From: Cupriavidus phytohabitans
Lineage (GTDB): Bacteria; Pseudomonadota; Gammaproteobacteria; Burkholderiales; Burkholderiaceae
Assembly: GCF_000426345.1 (NCBI RefSeq)
Contig: NZ_AUFE01000054.1
Coordinates: 1-36,193, forward strand
DNA: 36,193 bases
Direction: 5' to 3'
Below are positions 1 through 8,552 of the stretch, one piece after another. The notes under the pieces are model-generated. The model was not told where the DNA came from and did no database searches. It saw nothing but the letters and a program-made list of their open reading frames with translations. The position numbers and the translations under genes were made by a program. Each line of letters starts with the position of its first letter. The first letter of the stretch is position 1.

Positions 1-723
1 GCCGGGGTTCTCGATGATGCGCATCAGCGCGCTGATGCCGTCCGAGATATCGGCGAAGGCGCGCTTCTGCGCGCCGCCATCGACCAGCTTGATCGGCTCG
101 CCGCGCACGATATGGCCGAGGAACTGCGTCACCACGCGCGACGAACCTTCCTTCGATTCGAAGATCGAGTCCAGGCCCGCGCCGATCCAGTTGAAGGGGC
201 GGAACAGCGTGTAGTTCAGCCCTTGCTCCATGCCATAGGCGTGGATGACGCGGTCCATCAGCTGCTTGGAGCAGGCATAGATCCAGCGCGGCTTGTTGAT
301 CGGGCCATAGACCAGCGGCGAGGCTTCCGGGTCGAACTCGTCATCGCTGCACATGCCGTAGACCTCGGAGGTCGACGGGAACACCAGGTGCTTGCCGTAC
401 TTGACCGCGGCGCGCACGATCGGCAGGTTGGCCTCGAAATCCAGCTCGAACACGCGCAGCGGCTGGCGCACGTAGGTGGCCGGCGTGGCGATGGCGACCA
501 GCGGCAGCACCACGTCGCACTTGCGGATGTTGTATTCGATCCACTCCTTGTTGATGGTGATGTCACCTTCGAAGAAGTGCATGCGCGGGTGGTCGACGAG
601 GTCGCCGAGGCGGTCCGTGTTCATGTCCATGCCGTAGACCTCCCACGGCGTGGTTTCCAGGATGCGGCGCGTCAGGTGATGGCCGATGAAGCCGTTGACG
701 CCGAGAATCAGGACCTTTTTCAT
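1..723 (-). CDS. arnA: ArnA-type UDP-glucuronate decarboxylase (3' end cut by window)
   Basis: NAD-dependent SDR enzyme matching the C-terminal (dehydrogenase) half of bifunctional ArnA, which oxidises and decarboxylates UDP-glucuronate to UDP-4-keto-arabinose for lipid A Ara4N modification in the cytoplasm. The visible 241 residues start MKKVLILGVNGFIG, giving the Rossmann motif GVNGFIG. They continue with STSEVYG and the catalytic YACSK pair (Y-x-x-x-K). The C-terminus lies beyond base 1. The ATG at 723 overlaps the stop of the upstream formyltransferase in an ATGA, so translation is probably coupled. In enterobacteria this domain is fused to the formyltransferase; here it is a separate protein. 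Confidence 0.9.
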   Translation of the reverse strand, partial: MKKVLILGVNGFIGHHLTRRILETTPWEVYGMDMNTDRLGDLVDHPRMHFFEGDITINKEWIEYNIRKCDVVLPLVAIATPATYVRQPLRVFELDFEANLPIVRAAVKYGKHLVFPSTSEVYGMCSDDEFDPEASPLVYGPINKPRWIYACSKQLMDRVIHAYGMEQGLNYTLFRPFNWIGAGLDSIFESKEGSSRVVTQFLGHIVRGEPIKLVDGGAQKRAFADISDGISALMRIIENPG

Positions 724-1655
724 CGGTGTTCCTCGTTCGTTTGTTTTCTGAGAATCTGGGAAAAGGTATCGGGCGTGACCGGCGCCCCGTCATGCGCCAG
801 CAATTCGATGATGAGCACCGCGCCGCCATCTCCGCACACGCCCACGATCCTGCCGTCATGCACGTGCAGGCCGGGCGGCAACCCGCCGGCGGCGCTGGCG
901 GAGCCGGCCTGAAGGCGGCGTGCCTGCGCCACGATGAAGCGCTCCCCTGCCACCTCGGTGAACGCGCCGGGATAGGGCGGCGCGACCGCGCGGATCAGGT
1001 TGTAGACACTGGCAGCCGGCTGGCTCCAGTCGATGCGGCCGTCTTCCGGCTTGCGTCCGGAAAAATAGCTGCCTTCCTCAAGCGGGTTGGGCCGCTGTGG
1101 CGTATTGCCGGCGATCATCGCCGGCAATACGCGCCACAAGGTCTGTTCGGCGGCCACGGTGACCTTCTCGAAGACTTCGCCGGCGGTGTCGTCCGGCAGG
1201 ATCGGCACGGCGGTCTGGTCGACGATATAGCCGGCATCGGGCCTGGCCTCCATCGCATGCAGCGTGGCGCCGGTTTCGGTCTCGCCGTGCAGCACCGCCC
1301 AGTTCACCGGCACGCGGCCGCGATACTTCGGCAGCAGCGACCCGTGCATGTTGAAGGCGCCGCCAGGGGCCAGCGCCAGCACTGCCGCGGGAATCATTGC
1401 GCGGTAGTAGAAGGAAAAGATCACGTCCGGGTGCGCATCGCGCACTGCCTGCGCGATCGCGGGGTCGGCGGGGTCCTCGCCGTAGATGAAGGGAAGGCCC
1501 AGCTCCGCGGCGGTGTCCGCAACCCGGCGGAACCAGATGTTCTCGTCGGGACGGTCGCGGTGCGTGATGACCAGCGCCACTTCGACGCCGCGCGCATGCA
1601 GTACCCGCAGGCAGCGGTCGCCGACATTGTGATAGCCGAAGACGACGGCGCGCAT
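720..1655 (-). CDS. arnA: ArnA-type UDP-Ara4N formyltransferase (stand-alone N-terminal half)
   Basis: 311 residues, the length of the N-terminal formyltransferase half of ArnA. The family transfers a formyl group from 10-formyl-THF to UDP-4-amino-4-deoxy-L-arabinose. The formyltransferase signature HGSLLPKYRG is present, followed by ATLHAMEARPDAG with the expected aspartate. The ATG at 1655 overlaps the arnC stop (TAATG), and the stop overlaps the next ATG (ATGA), so all three genes sit in one coupled operon. The gene contains a long near-perfect palindrome at 1100-1132, reported separately. Family membership is secure; exact substrate is inferred from the neighbours. Confidence 0.9.
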   Translation of the reverse strand: MRAVVFGYHNVGDRCLRVLHARGVEVALVITHRDRPDENIWFRRVADTAAELGLPFIYGEDPADPAIAQAVRDAHPDVIFSFYYRAMIPAAVLALAPGGAFNMHGSLLPKYRGRVPVNWAVLHGETETGATLHAMEARPDAGYIVDQTAVPILPDDTAGEVFEKVTVAAEQTLWRVLPAMIAGNTPQRPNPLEEGSYFSGRKPEDGRIDWSQPAASVYNLIRAVAPPYPGAFTEVAGERFIVAQARRLQAGSASAAGGLPPGLHVHDGRIVGVCGDGGAVLIIELLAHDGAPVTPDTFSQILRKQTNEEHR

Positions 1656-2629
1656 TATCGCTCCACCTGCGCGGGGGCCGATGCGGCGCGCGCGGGGTCG
1701 GCCTCCAGCACCGCCTTGATGCGGTATCGCGGCCGGTCGCGCACTTCCTGGTAGATGCGGCCGACGTACTCGCCCAGCAGGCCCAGGCCGAACAGCAGGA
1801 TGCCGATCAGGAAGAAGTTCATGGCGAACAGCGTGAACACACCCTGGACTTCAGAGCCGAACAGGAAGCGCCGTACCAGCAGCACTACCACCAGCACGCC
1901 TGAAAACAGCGACAGGATCGTGCCGATTGCCGAAAACCACTGCAGCGGCACGATCGAGAAGCCGGTCACCAGGTCGAAATTCAGGCGGATCAGCTGGTAC
2001 AGCGAATACTTCGATTCCCCCGCGTGGCGCTGCTCGTGGCCGACCTCGATCTCGATGGGATTCGACGCGAAGGTATAGGCCAGCGCGGGGATAAAGGTGT
2101 TGACCTCGCGGCAGGCGTTGATGGTGTCGATCACGTTGCGGTCATAGGCGCGCAGCATGCAGCCCTGGTCCGTCATGCGGATCTTGGTGATGCGCTCGCG
2201 CAGCCGGTTCATCGCGCGCGACGCGTAGCGACGGAACGCGGTGTCATTGCGCTGGCGGCGGATGGTGCCGACGTAGTCATGGCCGGCGCGCATCGCCTCG
2301 ACCAGGCGCGGGATTTCTTCCGGCGGGTTCTGCAGGTCGGCGTCGAGGGTGATGACGATCCTGCCGCGGGTATGCTCGAAGCCCGCCAGGATCGCCATGT
2401 GCTGGCCGAAATTGCCATTGAACAGCACCACCCGCGTCACGTCCGGGCGCTTGTGGAACTGCGCGGCCAGCAGGGCCGCCGAACGGTCGGTGCTGCCATC
2501 GTTGATGAAGATGACCTCGTAAGAGTTGCCAAGGCCATCCAGCGCCGGATAAAGGCGGTCGAACAGGGCTTGCAGCCCGTCTTCTTCGTTGTAGACCGGA
2601 ATGACGACCGAAACTTCGACCGGGCTCAT
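1655..2629 (-). CDS. arnC: ArnC undecaprenyl-phosphate Ara4FN transferase
   Basis: GT2 family glycosyltransferase that moves 4-formamido-arabinose from UDP onto undecaprenyl phosphate at the inner membrane. The sequence starts SVVIPVYNEEDGL, followed by FINDGSTD and the ITLDADLQNPPEE metal/nucleotide motif. Two hydrophobic C-terminal segments (around IGTILSLFSGVLVVVLLV and NFFLIGILLFGLGLLG) are typical of ArnC/DPM1-like enzymes. The ATG at 2629 gives 324 residues, the usual ArnC length (~322), and an ATGA overlap with the arnB stop. An in-frame ATG at 2647 would add six residues and is less likely. Neither start has a clear Shine-Dalgarno sequence. Confidence 0.92.
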   Translation of the reverse strand: MSPVEVSVVIPVYNEEDGLQALFDRLYPALDGLGNSYEVIFINDGSTDRSAALLAAQFHKRPDVTRVVLFNGNFGQHMAILAGFEHTRGRIVITLDADLQNPPEEIPRLVEAMRAGHDYVGTIRRQRNDTAFRRYASRAMNRLRERITKIRMTDQGCMLRAYDRNVIDTINACREVNTFIPALAYTFASNPIEIEVGHEQRHAGESKYSLYQLIRLNFDLVTGFSIVPLQWFSAIGTILSLFSGVLVVVLLVRRFLFGSEVQGVFTLFAMNFFLIGILLFGLGLLGEYVGRIYQEVRDRPRYRIKAVLEADPARAASAPAQVER

Positions 2630-3798
2630 TTGGAGAGACGTTTGCATGTTTCGCTGAGGGTTGCGCAGACCCGCTCGACATCGGCGGCTTGCATCGCCGG
2701 GAACAGCGGCAGCGTGACGATGCCGCGCCCGATGCGTTCGGCATGCGGCAGCATGCCTTCGCGCCAGCCGAGCGAGCGGTAGTAGGTAAAAAGATGGACG
2801 GGCGGGTAATGCACGCCGGTGCCGATGCCGCGCTCGCGCATGGCTGCCATGACCTGCTGGCGCGCCTGCGCCGGACCGCCCTGCAGGCGCCCGGTCGGCA
2901 GCACCACCTGGAACATGTGCCAGTTGGTGGTGGCGGCCTGCGCATCGAGCGGCCGCGGCAGCTCGATGCCGAGCTCCGCCAGGCCACTGTCGGCGGCGCA
3001 GCGGAAGTAGGCCTCGGCCAGTTCGGCGCGGCGCGCGGTGATGGCGTCGAGCTTGCCGAGCTGCGCCAGGCCTACCGCGGCATTGACGTCGGTCAGGTTG
3101 AACTTGCCGCCGGGTTCTTCCACGTCCATGCCGTCCAAGCCGGTGCGGATCACGCCCTGCAGCCGCAGGCGTTCGGCGCGCACGGCTTCTTCCGGCGTGT
3201 TCATCACCAGGCAGCCGCCCTCGATGGTGGTGATGTTCTTGTTGGCCTGGAAGCTGAAGCTGACCAGGTCGCCGAAAGCGCCGATGCGCTGGCCCTGCCA
3301 GCGCGAATCGATCGCCTGGGCGGCGTCTTCGATCACGCGCAGGTCATGTTTCGAAGCAATGGCGTAGAGCCGGTCCATGTCGACTGGCAGGCCTGACAGG
3401 TACACCGGCATGATCGCGCGCGTGCGCGGCGTGATCGCGGCCTCGACCGCGTCCAGGTCCAGGTTGCGTGTGCGCGGGTCGATGTCGACAAACACCGGGC
3501 GCGCGCCGACCGCGATCACCACGTTGGCGGTGGCGACCCAGGTGATCGGGGTGGTGATGACTTCATCGCCGGGGCCGATATCCGCAATGCGCAGCGCGAT
3601 TTCCATCGTCGCCGAGCCGTTGGCGAAAGTGCGCACCGGCCGTCCGCCGAACAGGTCCGACAGTGCGGCCTCGAAGGCCTGCATTTTCGGCCCCGAGGTG
3701 ATCCAGCCGGAGGCCAGCACCTTGCCGACGTCGGCGATGGCGGCGGCATCGATTTCAGGCCGGACAAAGGGCAGGAAGTCGGAAGCAGGAGCAGTCAT
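2626..3798 (-). CDS. arnB: ArnB UDP-Ara4O aminotransferase
   Basis: PLP-dependent DegT/DnrJ/EryC1-family aminotransferase, 390 residues. It would convert UDP-4-keto-arabinose to UDP-Ara4N using glutamate. The N-terminus (DFLPFVRPEID, then SGWITSGPKMQAFE) follows the ArnB pattern. The PLP lysine lies in SFQANKNITTIEGG, and VIEDAAQAID supplies the cofactor-binding aspartate. It overlaps arnC by four bases and is separated from the EamA gene upstream by about 86 bases with no gene in them. Order arnB-arnC-arnA is the same as in enterobacteria. Confidence 0.93.
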   Translation of the reverse strand: MTAPASDFLPFVRPEIDAAAIADVGKVLASGWITSGPKMQAFEAALSDLFGGRPVRTFANGSATMEIALRIADIGPGDEVITTPITWVATANVVIAVGARPVFVDIDPRTRNLDLDAVEAAITPRTRAIMPVYLSGLPVDMDRLYAIASKHDLRVIEDAAQAIDSRWQGQRIGAFGDLVSFSFQANKNITTIEGGCLVMNTPEEAVRAERLRLQGVIRTGLDGMDVEEPGGKFNLTDVNAAVGLAQLGKLDAITARRAELAEAYFRCAADSGLAELGIELPRPLDAQAATTNWHMFQVVLPTGRLQGGPAQARQQVMAAMRERGIGTGVHYPPVHLFTYYRSLGWREGMLPHAERIGRGIVTLPLFPAMQAADVERVCATLSETCKRLSK

Positions 3799-3884
3799 GG
3801 GCTTAAAAACGAAAGATCGACAATAAATCCGCGAAAAATCGGTCCCGGTCGGTGAGGCAGGTCAGGCAAGCCAGGGCGGCCAGG

Positions 3885-4256
3885 TCAGGAGCGGGCGATC
3901 AGGAAGACGCCAGCCAGTATCAGCAGGATGCCGGCCACGCGCAAGGGGCCGATCATCTCGCCGAACAGCCACCAGGCGGCGAGCGCGTTGACCACATAGC
4001 CGAGCGACAGCATCGGGTAGGCGACCGACACGTCCACGCGCGACAGCCCCACGATCCACACGCCGACGCTGACCACGTACAGGGTCAGGCCGGCCAGCAC
4101 CGGCCATTGCGTCAGCACGCGCAGCGCCGTGACGAGTAGCGTGCCGCGATCCAGCGTGATCGCGCCGATGGCGTTGACGCCGGCCTTCAGCAGCAGCTGG
4201 GCGGCTGCGTTGAGCAGCACGCCGGTAACGATAAACAGGAAAGTCGAAAGCGTCAT
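3885..4256 (-). CDS. EamA/SMR-type small membrane protein, ArnE/ArnF-like flippase subunit
   Basis: 124 residues with four hydrophobic segments (roughly residues 3-22, 45-65, 70-90 and 98-120), the layout of the four-helix ArnE/ArnF subunits thought to flip undecaprenyl-phosphate-Ara4N across the inner membrane. Typical small-multidrug-resistance features include NAAAQLLLKAG near the N-terminus and VDVSVAYPMLSLGYVVNALAAW in the third helix. The ATG at 4256 is chosen because the longer frame (from 4322) would add a charged arginine-rich leader overlapping arnT. It lies 20 bases after arnT. Only one such subunit is seen; enterobacteria use two, so it may act as a homodimer or pair with a distant partner. 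Confidence 0.75.
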   Translation of the reverse strand: MTLSTFLFIVTGVLLNAAAQLLLKAGVNAIGAITLDRGTLLVTALRVLTQWPVLAGLTLYVVSVGVWIVGLSRVDVSVAYPMLSLGYVVNALAAWWLFGEMIGPLRVAGILLILAGVFLIARS

Positions 4257-4275
4257 GGCGCCAGGTCGTGCAGGG

Positions 4276-6015
4276 TTACTGTCCTTGGGATGGCGCGTGC
4301 GGGCCCTCGCCCGGCAGTGCAAAGTTGGCGACCGCCACGCGCCGGCGGTCGCCGGCGATCCGGTGCATCGGCACGCCGCGCGCCGCCAGCATCTTGTAGG
4401 TTTCGGGCATCATGATCGCCACGGCGCGCTGGCCGTCCTGCCAGCGCGAGATAAAGCCGTCGATGGTGGGGATCCACTTCCGCGGCTCCTGCCCGATGCC
4501 GAACGCCAGTTCGTCCCGGTGCGCGACCATGATGACGGTGCGGCGCAGGTAGAACGGCAGCGTATGGTCCAGCATGCCGACGCTGTACAGCGGCATCTGC
4601 GGCGTCAGCACCGCATTGATCGCCGGCACCAGGTCCGCGCCGGAACTGGGCCGGCCCATCGCCTCGTGGCCACGCAGCGCCACCGTGCAGCAGGCGAACA
4701 TCGCCAGCGCATACACCACGATGCTGGGAAATACGCCACGTGTGCGCAGCAGGCGCCGGGCAGCCACGGCCCCGGCCAGCATGATGGCAAAGGCAATGGC
4801 GATCCAGAAGGTGAATTCGCGGTACACGGCATTCGGCGTGCTCGGCTTGTCCAGCATGGCAACGAAGGGGCACGCCAGCAGCCCGATCACGCCCAGCGCA
4901 ATCATGGCATTGACCTGCCAGCGCCACGCGCGTTCCGTGACCGTGTCAAGCGCCACGCCCGCCAGCAGCGCCAGTGCCGGGAAGATCGGCACGATATAGC
5001 CCGGCAGCTTGGATCCCGACAGGCTGAAGAACACGAAGATCGTCACGGCCCACAGCGCCGCCAGCAGCGCGGGCTGGAACGGCCGCGGCGAAGTGCCGCG
5101 CGCGACGCCGGCGCGCTCGCGCACCGCCTGCCACATCTGTGGTGCAAGCCCCAGCCAGGGCAGGAACCCGGCCAGCAGGAGCGGCACGAAGAACCAGATC
5201 GCGCCTTCGCGCTGGTGGACATGCGAGGTATAGCGCTGCCAGTGCTCGTGGATAAAGAAGAAATGCGGGAATTCAGGGTTGCGCACCGACACCAGCCAGA
5301 ACCACGGCACGGTGACCGCGAGCAGCACCGCCGTGCCGGCCAGCAGATGGAGCCTGCGCCACAGGCCAGGATCGCGGGTGGCGAGGGTATAGACCACCAG
5401 CACCAGCCCGGGCAAGGCCAGCCCGACCAGCCCCTTGACCAGCACTGCCACGCCCATGGCGGCCCAGCACGCCAGCATCCAGTTGCGGCGCGCCGCGGGC
5501 GTGGCGTCCGGGTGCTGTGCGATGAGCATGCAGGCCAGCACGCACGCCATCGCGCCGGCCAGGGTCATGTCCAGCGAATTGAAATGCCCGGCGACATTCC
5601 ACATCGGTGCCGCCAGCAGCGCCAGTCCGGCCAGCAGCGCCACGCGCTGCCCATACCAGCGCGCCGCGGCCAGCATGGTCACGCCCAGGCCAAGCAGGCC
5701 GGACAACGCCACGCTCAGGCGCGCCTGCCAGTCGCCGACACCGAACAGCGTATAGGCCAGCGTGGTCACCCACAGGTGGAAGGGCGGCTTCTCGAAGTAC
5801 TTGAGTTCGTGATAGCGGATCGTCACCCAGTCCCCGGTGACGAACATCTCGCGCGCGATCTCGGCGTAGCGGCCTTCGTCGGAGCGCAGCAGGTGGCGCA
5901 TGTCGAGCGTGCCGAACCAGACCAGCAGTACGGCAAGGCTGACCAGCACGACAGCACTGGTGGTGGTGGCACCAACCGACAGCCCGGCATACCGCGAGGT
6001 CGATGAACTACGCAT
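4276..6015 (-). CDS. arnT: ArnT-like GT39/GT83 lipid A aminoarabinose transferase
   Basis: 579-residue polytopic membrane glycosyltransferase of the PMT/ArnT superfamily. It would move Ara4N from undecaprenyl phosphate to lipid A phosphate on the periplasmic side. After a first helix (VVLVSLAVLLVWFG) comes the conserved periplasmic loop with DMRHLLRSDEGRYAEIAREM, whose acidic residues match the catalytic loop of the family, then KYFEKPPFHLW. About a dozen further hydrophobic segments follow, with a soluble C-terminal domain from about residue 455. The ATG at 6015 has an AGGAG ribosome site five bases upstream. It is the first gene of the arn run, so the operon promoter should lie in 6016-6313. 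Confidence 0.88.
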   Translation of the reverse strand: MRSSSTSRYAGLSVGATTTSAVVLVSLAVLLVWFGTLDMRHLLRSDEGRYAEIAREMFVTGDWVTIRYHELKYFEKPPFHLWVTTLAYTLFGVGDWQARLSVALSGLLGLGVTMLAAARWYGQRVALLAGLALLAAPMWNVAGHFNSLDMTLAGAMACVLACMLIAQHPDATPAARRNWMLACWAAMGVAVLVKGLVGLALPGLVLVVYTLATRDPGLWRRLHLLAGTAVLLAVTVPWFWLVSVRNPEFPHFFFIHEHWQRYTSHVHQREGAIWFFVPLLLAGFLPWLGLAPQMWQAVRERAGVARGTSPRPFQPALLAALWAVTIFVFFSLSGSKLPGYIVPIFPALALLAGVALDTVTERAWRWQVNAMIALGVIGLLACPFVAMLDKPSTPNAVYREFTFWIAIAFAIMLAGAVAARRLLRTRGVFPSIVVYALAMFACCTVALRGHEAMGRPSSGADLVPAINAVLTPQMPLYSVGMLDHTLPFYLRRTVIMVAHRDELAFGIGQEPRKWIPTIDGFISRWQDGQRAVAIMMPETYKMLAARGVPMHRIAGDRRRVAVANFALPGEGPHAPSQGQ

Positions 6016-6313
6016 AGAACTCCTGGAAAGACGACGGATTGGGATGGTCTTGCGTGGGTGCGCGATGACGGGAAGCCATCACAACGCATCAGGCCGTCCA
6101 TTGGTGGACAGCCAACCGGCGACCTGGTCAGGGCAAGCCGGAAGACATGCTGGATGGCCGCGCCGACGGCCGTTGCCGAGCGCCTGGGACGCCACAGCCG
6201 CGGCGGAGGCACGCGCGGCGGGCAATGGTAGCACGGCGGCGGGGTGCCCCTTGAGACGCCACGGTCCGGACGACGGGCGGGCGGCGAGCGCCGGTAGGCC
6301 CGCAGGATGGCGC
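6016..6313. other. Intergenic region upstream of the arn operon
   Basis: About 300 bases between the HdeD-like gene and arnT, both on the minus strand. It should carry the arn promoter, unless the upstream gene reads through. I see no PmrA-type direct repeat (CTTAAGGTT-like) and no convincing -35/-10 pair, so regulation by a BasR/PmrA homologue is not supported from the sequence. Confidence 0.3.
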
Positions 6314-6877
6314 TCAGGCCGCCTGGACGCCCGCTGCGGCCGGACGCGCGCGGCGCAGGCGGAACGCGACGGCGATCAGCAGGATGCCGCACACGATGGC
6401 CCATGCGCCGATCATCCACAGCACCGCCAGCGCCCCCGCCAGCGGCTGCCACAGTACCAGGAAGGCAAAGGCAATGCTGACCAGGCCCGCCAGGATCAGC
6501 CACCATTCGTTGGGGATCTCCTTGCGCAACCGGATCGCGGCGACGATCTGCAGCACGCCCGTGGCCAGCGTCCATACCGCGATGTAGACCAGCAGCGACA
6601 GCGCGGTGATGGCCGGGCTGAACCATGTCAGCGCGCCCACGCCGAGGCCGAGCAGGCCCTGCAGCGCAAGGATCCAGCGGTCGCTGGTCTCGCGGTCCCT
6701 GCCGGAGATGGCCATGACCAGGGCCATCAGCCCGTCGGCCGCGGCAAAGGCGCCGAATACGATCACCAGCGCGGCCAGCGTGGCGATCGGCGCGAAGAAC
6801 GCGCAGAAGCCGAAGACCAGCGCAAACAGGCCGCGCAGGGCGACCACCCACCACAGTTTCGCGTAGTACTGAAGCAT
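6314..6877 (-). CDS. HdeD-family inner membrane protein (DUF308)
   Basis: 187 residues with six predicted membrane helices in three hairpins, the HdeD/DUF308 layout. Characteristic segments are WWVVALRGLFALVFGFCAF, ALVIVFGAFAAADGLMALV, LLGLGVGALTWFSPAIT and AVLWMIGAWAIVCGILLIA. HdeD of E. coli is linked to acid resistance at high cell density, but the biochemical role of the family is unknown. The ATG at 6877 is chosen over the longer frame (6952) because GGGAGG lies five bases upstream and the added leader is unlike a membrane protein start. It is on the same strand as arn, but 298 bases separate them, so co-transcription is uncertain. Confidence 0.85.
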   Translation of the reverse strand: MLQYYAKLWWVVALRGLFALVFGFCAFFAPIATLAALVIVFGAFAAADGLMALVMAISGRDRETSDRWILALQGLLGLGVGALTWFSPAITALSLLVYIAVWTLATGVLQIVAAIRLRKEIPNEWWLILAGLVSIAFAFLVLWQPLAGALAVLWMIGAWAIVCGILLIAVAFRLRRARPAAAGVQAA

Positions 6878-7006
6878 GGAACCTCCCTCTGGGCCCGCGC
6901 GGGCCGGTACACGGGAAAAGCCCGGCGGCCTCAGGCATGTGGCCCTGGCCACCGCTAAGGGTCAGCGAGATAGCCACTTGCACGAAAAACACCAATAATC
7001 TGAGTG

Positions 7007-7024
7007 GCCAGGCGGACGCCTGGC
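7007..7024. promoter_or_regulatory. Perfect 8+2+8 palindrome upstream of the exported protein gene
   Basis: GCCAGGCG-GA-CGCCTGGC, a perfect inverted repeat 50 bases before the GTG at 7075 in the divergent gap between the HdeD-like gene and that gene. The two-base centre suits a dimeric repressor site better than an RNA hairpin. No cognate regulator is identified. Confidence 0.3.
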
Positions 7025-7074
7025 AGGCCGGGCGCGATATCGGGGGCGCCAGGTCATTCTAGACAGGGATTCAT

Positions 7075-7977
7075 GTGAAGACAAAGGCGCAACAGTACCG
7101 GCTTGCCAGCCTTGCCGCAGTGGCGTCCACGCTCCTGGCCATGCCGGCAGCGGCGCAGCCGGCGGCGCCCGCCGGTGCCGCCGCGACAGCCGTCAATGCC
7201 GCCGCGCAGGTGGCTGCCACGCAGATGGCCGCGTCGGCGGCGGCCGTGCTTTGCAACGCGCCATGGTTCCGCTCCGGCTCGCATGTGCAGCTGGAGGGCG
7301 ACGGCGCCATGCCGATGTCGATCCGCATGACGCTGCGCGATGTCGGGCGCAGCGCATCCGGCTGCCGCGCGCAGCTGACGGTCAGCTCCAAGTCGGCGAT
7401 GTCGGCGCTGATGGGGCCGCCGGTGATCATGGAACAGGTGCATGAGGTCGTGATCGACCGGCGCACGCCCGATGACGAGACCAGCATCGAAAGCCAGCGT
7501 GCGATCATCAATGCCCGCGCCCGCTATGCGCGCATGTACGGCGAAGCCTCGTTCCGGGGCAAGGGCGTCTTCAACTACGCCGGCATGGATCTGCGCGAAG
7601 GCAGCAGGCTCGAAGGCGAGACGTTCCAGTCCAGCGTATCGCTCAAGGTCTATCCCCTCGGCTCCGACGAAGTGGTCAGCACCATGCGCGCCCTGCATGC
7701 ATCGATCCATATCGGCTCGCGCCAGGTGGGCCGGCGCCAGGTGATCGAAACCGTGATGGGGCGCAAGGAATGCCTGCCGATCACCTATGAGAAGCGCACT
7801 TCGCTGGGGCCGGTGATGGTGGGCGAGGAAGTCGTGCAGGTCGAACCCTCGCTGATGCTCGTGACCGACTGGTACTGCCCGTCCGAAGCCTTCGTGCTGC
7901 GCACCGAGGTGCGGCAGGACGGCAATGTGCAGCGCATCGACGTCACCGCGCTGGAGCGCGACACGCAGGCGCCATAA
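7075..7977 (+). CDS. Exported protein of unknown function
   Basis: 300 residues that I do not recognise. The N-terminus (VKTKAQQYRLASLAAVASTLLAMPAAAQP) is a Sec signal peptide with likely cleavage after AAA near residue 27. An Ala-rich stretch follows. The mature part has four cysteines (in LCNAP, SGCRA, KECLP and WYCPS), enough for two disulfides, and looks like a beta-rich periplasmic domain. The GTG at 7075 is the start because the overlapping ATG at 7073 reads straight into a stop; AGGGA lies just upstream. It stands alone, ended by the terminator at 8003-8030. Confidence 0.75.
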   Translation: MKTKAQQYRLASLAAVASTLLAMPAAAQPAAPAGAAATAVNAAAQVAATQMAASAAAVLCNAPWFRSGSHVQLEGDGAMPMSIRMTLRDVGRSASGCRAQLTVSSKSAMSALMGPPVIMEQVHEVVIDRRTPDDETSIESQRAIINARARYARMYGEASFRGKGVFNYAGMDLREGSRLEGETFQSSVSLKVYPLGSDEVVSTMRALHASIHIGSRQVGRRQVIETVMGRKECLPITYEKRTSLGPVMVGEEVVQVEPSLMLVTDWYCPSEAFVLRTEVRQDGNVQRIDVTALERDTQAP

Positions 7978-8002
7978 AGTGGCGTTGGCCCGCGCAGGGC
8001 AC

Positions 8003-8030
8003 AAAAAAACCCGCCTCGGCGGGTTTTTTC
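8003..8030. terminator. Bidirectional rho-independent terminator
   Basis: A-run, CCCGC stem, CTCG loop, GCGGG stem, then six T. The A and T runs flank the stem symmetrically, so it can end both the plus-strand exported protein gene (stop at 7977) and the minus-strand repeat protein gene (stop at 8049), which converge here. Confidence 0.9.
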
Positions 8031-8048
8031 GTCGGAGCCATTGCCGTT

Positions 8049-8357
8049 TCAGCTGGCGGCCGGCGCCGGAGCGGCCTTCTTCTTGGCCTTCGGCTTGGAG
8101 GACTTCTTCGCCGGCTTCGGCTCGGCGGCCGGAGCGGCGGGGTTCAGGTCGCTGCGCGTGCTCTTGTTCGCGCCCTGGCTGTACGGGTCGAACTTGTCGC
8201 CGGCCTTGGCACCCTGCGAGTACGGGTCGAATTTCTCGCCCGACTTTGCACCCTGGGAATACGGATCGAACTGCTTCTTGCCGGTACCCTGCGCCTGGGC
8301 GGCCAGCGAGGCGGCGCCGAGGCAGAGCGCGATCGCGGTCGCGACAAACTTGTTCAT
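8049..8357 (-). CDS. Small secreted protein with three FDPYSQGA repeats
   Basis: 102 residues. A signal peptide (MNKFVATAIALCLGAASLAAQAQ) is followed by three tandem 13-residue units with the core FDPYSQGA: QFDPYSQGAKSGE, KFDPYSQGAKAGD and KFDPYSQGANKST. The tail from about residue 75 is Lys/Ala/Pro-rich (EPKPAKKSSKPKAKKK) and strongly basic. No enzyme motif is present. The ATG at 8357 has AGGAGA five bases upstream. Function unknown; a cell-envelope or nucleic-acid-binding role is only a guess from the basic tail. Confidence 0.8.
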   Translation of the reverse strand: MNKFVATAIALCLGAASLAAQAQGTGKKQFDPYSQGAKSGEKFDPYSQGAKAGDKFDPYSQGANKSTRSDLNPAAPAAEPKPAKKSSKPKAKKKAAPAPAAS

Positions 8358-8552
8358 GGTTTCTCCTGAGAAATGCCGCCGTCGGGCGGTCGTGTATGTG
8401 GCCTATCCCACGCAGGGATGGCTCGGGCCAGTGTCGCCAACATCGTTTGTCGCTGTCAACTTGGGGCTTGCCCGGCGCGGCACTCTCATGGAAACCCTGA
8501 ATTGCGGCCGCGGTCCGGCTGCGGGCGGGGTCTTGGCTGGCGGGATCCCGGG

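Noticed and set aside
4129..6006. 625-codon plus-strand open frame opposite arnT
   Set aside because: Antisense shadow of arnT and the EamA gene; its translation is Arg/Gln/His-rich low-complexity sequence, as expected from high-GC reverse frames.
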